A stretch of DNA of 64,000 nucleotides from CAVZYN01 sp963779515 (GTDB lineage: Bacteria; Pseudomonadota; Alphaproteobacteria; Rhizobiales; Hyphomicrobiaceae): the NCBI GenBank assembly GCA_963779515.1, contig CAVZYN010000004.1, positions 124,001 to 188,000 of the forward strand, in the 5' to 3' direction. Made by a program: the position numbers and the translations under genes. Shown piece after piece: positions 60,764-64,000 of the stretch (position 1 is its first letter; each line of letters starts with the position of its first letter). The notes under the pieces are model-generated. The model made no database searches, was not told the DNA's origin, and saw only the letters and a program-made list of their open reading frames with translations.

Positions 60764-61717
60764 ATGAGTTATTCAATGCAAGTGATGGACAGAACCTTGA
60801 CGCGCGAAGCGGACGACGACGTGAAGACTGATTCGGTGGTGCGGCGCGTTGTAGCCGTCCTGGAAGGCGCGCTTGCGAGCGCTGCGGGCAGAGGGCTTGC
60901 GATCGTCGCGACGCCAATCGGCAATCTGGGCGATATGACGCTCAGGGCCTTGGCGACGCTGGCGCGGGCGGATGTGATCTATTGCGAGGATACGCGGCAT
61001 AGCCGGACGCTGCTTGACCACTACGGCATCCGGCGGCCATTGCGGGCCTACCACGACCACAATGGGGCGGCGGCTCGGCCAGAGATCCTGGCGGCGCTGG
61101 CGGGCGGCAAGTCGGTCGCTTTGATTTCTGATGCTGGGACGCCGCTGATATCCGACCCGGGCTACAAACTGGTGCGCGATGTGGTGGCTGCGGGACATGC
61201 AGTCGTGGCGCTGCCGGGGCCGTCAGCGACGCTCGCGGCTTTGTCGATCGGCGGGTTGCCGACAGATGCATTCCTGTTCGCGGGGTTTTTGCCGTCGAAG
61301 CAAATGGCGCGGCGAAACAGGATCACGGAACTGAAATCGGTTCCTGCGACGCTGGTTTTTTTCGAGGCGCCGTCGCGGGTTGCGGAGACTTTGGCTGATA
61401 TCGCCGACGTGCTCGGTGCGCGTGAGACGGCCGTCGCGCGCGAGTTGACAAAGGTGCATGAAGAGGTGTGGCGCGGATTGCCGGGGGAGCTTGCGGCCAA
61501 AGCCGACAGCGGCGCGCTGCGTGGAGAGTTCGTGATCATGGTGGCACCGCCGACGGCTGCCGCAGAGGCGACAGACTCCGATATTTCCGCCCGACTGGAG
61601 GTAATGTTGGCAGAGATGAGTCTCAAGGATGCGGTGGCCGAAGTGGCGCAGGCGCTCGATGTGGCAAAATCGCGGGTTTATGATCTTGGTCTTGCTTTGA
61701 AGAAGAAGGGCCGGTGA
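60764..61717 (+). CDS. rsmI: 16S rRNA 2'-O-methyltransferase RsmI
   Basis: RsmI methylates the ribose of C1402 in 16S rRNA. The 317-residue product has the tetrapyrrole-methylase-fold motifs LAIVATPIGNLGDMTLRALATL, IYCEDTRHSRTLLDHYGI, ALISDAGTPLISDPGYKLV and LPGPSATLAALSIGGLPTDAFLFAGFLPSK. About 40 residues precede the conserved start, so a later start (ATG at 60776 or 60785) is possible. yraN starts three bases after its stop. Confidence 0.95.
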   Translation: MSYSMQVMDRTLTREADDDVKTDSVVRRVVAVLEGALASAAGRGLAIVATPIGNLGDMTLRALATLARADVIYCEDTRHSRTLLDHYGIRRPLRAYHDHNGAAARPEILAALAGGKSVALISDAGTPLISDPGYKLVRDVVAAGHAVVALPGPSATLAALSIGGLPTDAFLFAGFLPSKQMARRNRITELKSVPATLVFFEAPSRVAETLADIADVLGARETAVARELTKVHEEVWRGLPGELAAKADSGALRGEFVIMVAPPTAAAEATDSDISARLEVMLAEMSLKDAVAEVAQALDVAKSRVYDLGLALKKKGR

Positions 61718-61720
61718 CGC

Positions 61721-62101
61721 GTGAATGGCCGCCATGGAACGCCGGATCCCGAGCGCGTCGCGCGTTACGAACGCGGCCGATGGTCGGAGTTGGCGGCGGC
61801 GGCATTGCTGATGGCCAAGGGGTATCGAGTTCTCGCGCGGCGGCATCGCACGCCCTATGGTGAGATTGATCTGATCGCGGTGCGCGGGCGGAGGCTGGTG
61901 TTTGTCGAGGTGAAACAGCGGGCCTCGCAGGAGGCGGCGGAAGCCTCGATCAGCTCCAGCCAGGCGCGCCGGATCGCGACTGCCGCGCAGTTCTGGGTGA
62001 GCCGCCACCCGCGATATCGTGATCACGCCGTCGGTCTCGATATCATATTCATGGTGCCGCGCCGGTGGCCGCAGCACATCCGGGACGGCTTGCAGCCCTG
62101 A
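61721..62101 (+). CDS. yraN: YraN family protein (UPF0102)
   Basis: A 126-residue protein of the predicted PD-(D/E)xK endonuclease fold. It has GRWSELAAAALLMAKGYRVLARRHRTPYGEIDLIA and RRLVFVEVKQR, the E-x-D...E-V-K core, and a late RHPRYRDHAVGLDIIFM. Start GTG at 61721, with AAGAAGG upstream in the rsmI end. Its cellular role is not settled. Confidence 0.92.
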   Translation: MNGRHGTPDPERVARYERGRWSELAAAALLMAKGYRVLARRHRTPYGEIDLIAVRGRRLVFVEVKQRASQEAAEASISSSQARRIATAAQFWVSRHPRYRDHAVGLDIIFMVPRRWPQHIRDGLQP

Positions 62102-62190
62102 TCTGCCGGTTTTGTCGCAGGTCGCCGGCCGATTGACAGCTGCCGGAATTCACCGTTTGCATCGCACAGTTTCACACCCTGGAGCCCTTT

Positions 62191-63135
62191 ATGGCCTTGA
62201 AGATCGCCTGCCAGATGGATCCGATCGACCGCATCGATATTCGCGGCGACTCGACGTTTGCGATGCTGCTCGAAGCGCAGAAGCGCGGGCACTCGATTTT
62301 CTTTTATACGCCGGACAAATTGGCGCTCGATGGCAATGACCTTCTGGCGCGCGGGCAAACGCTCAGGGTTCAGGACAAGCTTGGCGATCATTTCATGCTC
62401 AGCGACGCGCGGCAGGTCAATCTCGCTGAGATGGACGTGGTGCTGCTCAGGCAAGATCCGCCGTTCGATATGTCGTACATCACGAATACGCATCTGCTCG
62501 AGCGCATCCATCCAAAGACGCTCGTTGTCAATGATCCGATCGAAGTGCGCAATGCGCCCGAGAAGATTTGGGTGCTCGATTTCCAGGATCTGATGCCGCC
62601 GACGCTGGTGACGCGGAACCCGGAAGACATCGTAGCGTTTCGCGCACGACACAAGGATATTATCGTCAAGCCGCTCTACGGCAATGGTGGCGCCGGCGTA
62701 TTCCGGATTCAGCCGGGAGATACGAACCTCGCGTCACTGATCGAGACGTTCCATGCGATCAACCGCGAGCCCTTGATGGTTCAGCAGTATCGCAATGAGG
62801 TGCGGGGCGGAGACAAGCGGATCATCCTCGTCGATGGCGAGATCGCGGGGGCGATCAATCGTGTGCCGGCAGAGGGGGAGACCCGTTCAAACATGCATGT
62901 TGGCGGTCAACCGAAACCAACGGAGTTGACGCCGCGGGACAAAGAGATTTGTGCGCGGCTCGGGCCGGAGTTGAAGCGGCGCGGCCTGATCTTTACAGGC
63001 ATCGACGTGATCGGACCGTATCTGACAGAGATCAACGTCACGTCGCCAACAGGCATTCGGCAGGTGAAGGCGTTTGGTGGCGCCGACATTGCCGCGCTGA
63101 TTTGGGATGCGATCGAGCGGCGGCGGTTGGGGTAA
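62191..63135 (+). CDS. gshB: Glutathione synthetase
   Basis: GshB joins gamma-glutamylcysteine and glycine with ATP. The 314-residue ATP-grasp enzyme has LKIACQMDPIDRIDIRGDSTFAMLLEAQKRGH, EMDVVLLRQDPPFDMSYITNTHLLE, VKPLYGNGGAGVFRI, MVQQYRNEVRGGDKRIILVDGEI and FTGIDVIGPYLTEINVTSPTGIRQV. It follows rsmI-yraN and precedes a glutathione S-transferase gene, a sensible pairing. Confidence 0.97.
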   Translation: MALKIACQMDPIDRIDIRGDSTFAMLLEAQKRGHSIFFYTPDKLALDGNDLLARGQTLRVQDKLGDHFMLSDARQVNLAEMDVVLLRQDPPFDMSYITNTHLLERIHPKTLVVNDPIEVRNAPEKIWVLDFQDLMPPTLVTRNPEDIVAFRARHKDIIVKPLYGNGGAGVFRIQPGDTNLASLIETFHAINREPLMVQQYRNEVRGGDKRIILVDGEIAGAINRVPAEGETRSNMHVGGQPKPTELTPRDKEICARLGPELKRRGLIFTGIDVIGPYLTEINVTSPTGIRQVKAFGGADIAALIWDAIERRRLG

Positions 63136-63155
63136 GCTTGAGTGCGGAAGCCGCT

Positions 63156-63791
63156 ATGTACAAGCTCATCAGTGCTACGCCGAGCCCTTACGCGCGAAAA
63201 GTGCGGATAGCGCTTGCGGAGAAGGGCTTGGCGTTTGAGCTGATGACGGAAGTGCCATGGGATCACACCACGGCGACGCCGAAGTACAATCCGCTCGAGA
63301 AGCTGCCGGTACTGCTGCTGCCCGATGGTGGTAGCGTTTATGAGTCGCGCTTCATCCTCGAATACCTGGAGCTCATGCATCCGGCGCCGCGGTTGCTACC
63401 TGATGATGTTGACGGTGTGCTCGCGGCCAAGCGGCTGGAAGTGCTGTGCGACGGCGTTTGCGATGCAATCGTGCTGTCGTTTTTTGAAAGAACGCGGGCG
63501 AGTGGATGTCAGAGTGCTGAATGGCTCGCGCGGCAACGTCGCAAGATCGATGGCGGACTTAGGGAGATGGCGCGTCTGGCAGGCGATCGGCAATGGGCCG
63601 TGGGCGATCGCTTCGGGCTCGGCGACATCGCGGTCGGAACGGCGGTTGGGTACATGAGCGTCCGGATGCCAGAGATTGAATGGCGCACGCTCTATCCTAA
63701 AATCGCAAGGTTGAGCGCGCGGCTCGAGGCGCGCGCCTCATTCACAGCGTCTGTTCCAGTGCCACAGAAAATCTCTGACAAGGTTATGTGA
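63156..63791 (+). CDS. Glutathione S-transferase family protein
   Basis: A 211-residue GST. The thioredoxin-like N-terminal domain reads YKLISATPSPYARKVRIALAEKGLAFEL with a Ser at the usual catalytic position, then NPLEKLPVLLLPDGGSVYESRFILEYL, the glutathione-binding LPVL...ES loop. The C-terminal domain is helical with FGLGDIAVGTAVGY. The ATG at 63156 has GGAAG upstream; an in-frame TTG at 63138 is possible. It lies 20 bases after gshB. Confidence 0.9.
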   Translation: MYKLISATPSPYARKVRIALAEKGLAFELMTEVPWDHTTATPKYNPLEKLPVLLLPDGGSVYESRFILEYLELMHPAPRLLPDDVDGVLAAKRLEVLCDGVCDAIVLSFFERTRASGCQSAEWLARQRRKIDGGLREMARLAGDRQWAVGDRFGLGDIAVGTAVGYMSVRMPEIEWRTLYPKIARLSARLEARASFTASVPVPQKISDKVM

Positions 63792-63797
63792 TCAGCG

Positions 63798-64000
63798 CTA
63801 CTGGACCCAGGGCCCAGATTTGGTCGTCGAGGTCGACCGCGCTGGCGGTTTTATGTTTGACTGCCCCGTGGGCGACGCTTTCTTGCGGGCCGATGCTGCC
63901 GTCTGCTTGACTGGCTTCGACACCGGCGTTGTGGCGACGCGTGCCTTGTCGAGGCAGTGCACGGTGACATTGACGCCGTCAATTCCTTCGGCAGGCAATG
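63798..64000 (-). CDS. C-terminal fragment of an unknown protein, open at the right edge
   Basis: The minus-strand frame runs from beyond the right edge to a stop at 63798. The visible 66 residues begin PAEGIDGVNVTVHCLDKARV and end in a Lys/Ser/Thr/Pro-rich tail (ASARKKASPTG; STSTTKSGPWVQ). No domain recognised. It converges with the GST gene six bases away. Confidence 0.35.
   Translation of the reverse strand, partial: LPAEGIDGVNVTVHCLDKARVATTPVSKPVKQTAASARKKASPTGQSNIKPPARSTSTTKSGPWVQ

Overview
The window is a GC-rich chromosomal segment of an alphaproteobacterium, most likely of the Hyphomicrobiales (Rhizobiales). The assignment rests on protein likeness and gene order recalled from known genomes, not on a search: a rplQ-degP-rarA junction, a gshB/yraN/rsmI/LpoA-like/hemW/rdgB/rph/hrcA/grpE block, a HisZ plus short HisG pair, and a groESL operon with a CIRCE element. 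I found no tRNA, rRNA, transposase, integrase, phage gene or CRISPR array. Most of the window is conserved housekeeping DNA with short accessory stretches between.

Layout. 1-5.3 kb: the 3' end of an alanine dehydrogenase-like gene, a badly frameshifted hisS, hisZ-hisG, and exported methionine sulfoxide reductases msrB and msrA. 5.3-13.1 kb: two degenerate receiver-domain proteins, an EF-G-like GTPase, an SDR oxidoreductase, an LVIVD-repeat protein, a frameshifted threonine aldolase and a creatininase-family amidohydrolase. 13.5-33.1 kb: the str, S10, spc and alpha ribosomal operons as one run (rpsL to rplQ), including fusA, tuf, secY, adk and rpoA, closed by a terminator. 33.1-36.7 kb: an exported ankyrin protein, a DegP/HtrA protease and RarA. 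37.6-39.8 kb: groES-groEL with promoter, CIRCE and terminator. 40-49.6 kb: accessory and catabolic genes (MBL-fold hydrolase, MFS exporter, HpcH/HpaI aldolase with 2-hydroxyacid dehydrogenase, secreted caspase-like protein, small M15-like protein, ABC solute-binding protein). 49.8-56.6 kb: chaperone genes dnaJ, dnaK, grpE and the repressor gene hrcA, with an FkbM methyltransferase gene between dnaK and dnaJ and an alkB opposite. 56.8-63.8 kb: rph, rdgB, hemW, an LpoA-like lipoprotein, rsmI, yraN, gshB and a glutathione S-transferase.

How they work together. The translation supercluster supplies ribosomal proteins, elongation factors, the Sec channel and the RNA polymerase alpha subunit. About 5 kb beyond its end lies groESL, and about 11 kb further the DnaK machinery with HrcA, whose expected operator (CIRCE) I see only in front of groES. 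HisS, HisZ and HisG link histidine charging and synthesis.

Sequence quality matters here. hisS, hisZ, a receiver gene, the threonine aldolase gene, fusA, rplV and dnaJ carry single-base indels. Because several are indispensable, uncorrected long-read errors are the best explanation. Three of these indels (fusA, rplV, dnaJ) sit at GANTC, the CcrM methylation site of alphaproteobacteria; others sit in short homopolymers. The frameshifts should not be read as biology until checked.

Points most worth following: two tandem receivers with Asn at the phosphoacceptor position and a Fur-like palindrome upstream of one; the FkbM gene inside dnaK-dnaJ; direct repeats in the dnaK leader; an EF-G paralogue lacking the catalytic histidine; and a degenerate stretch inside hisS.
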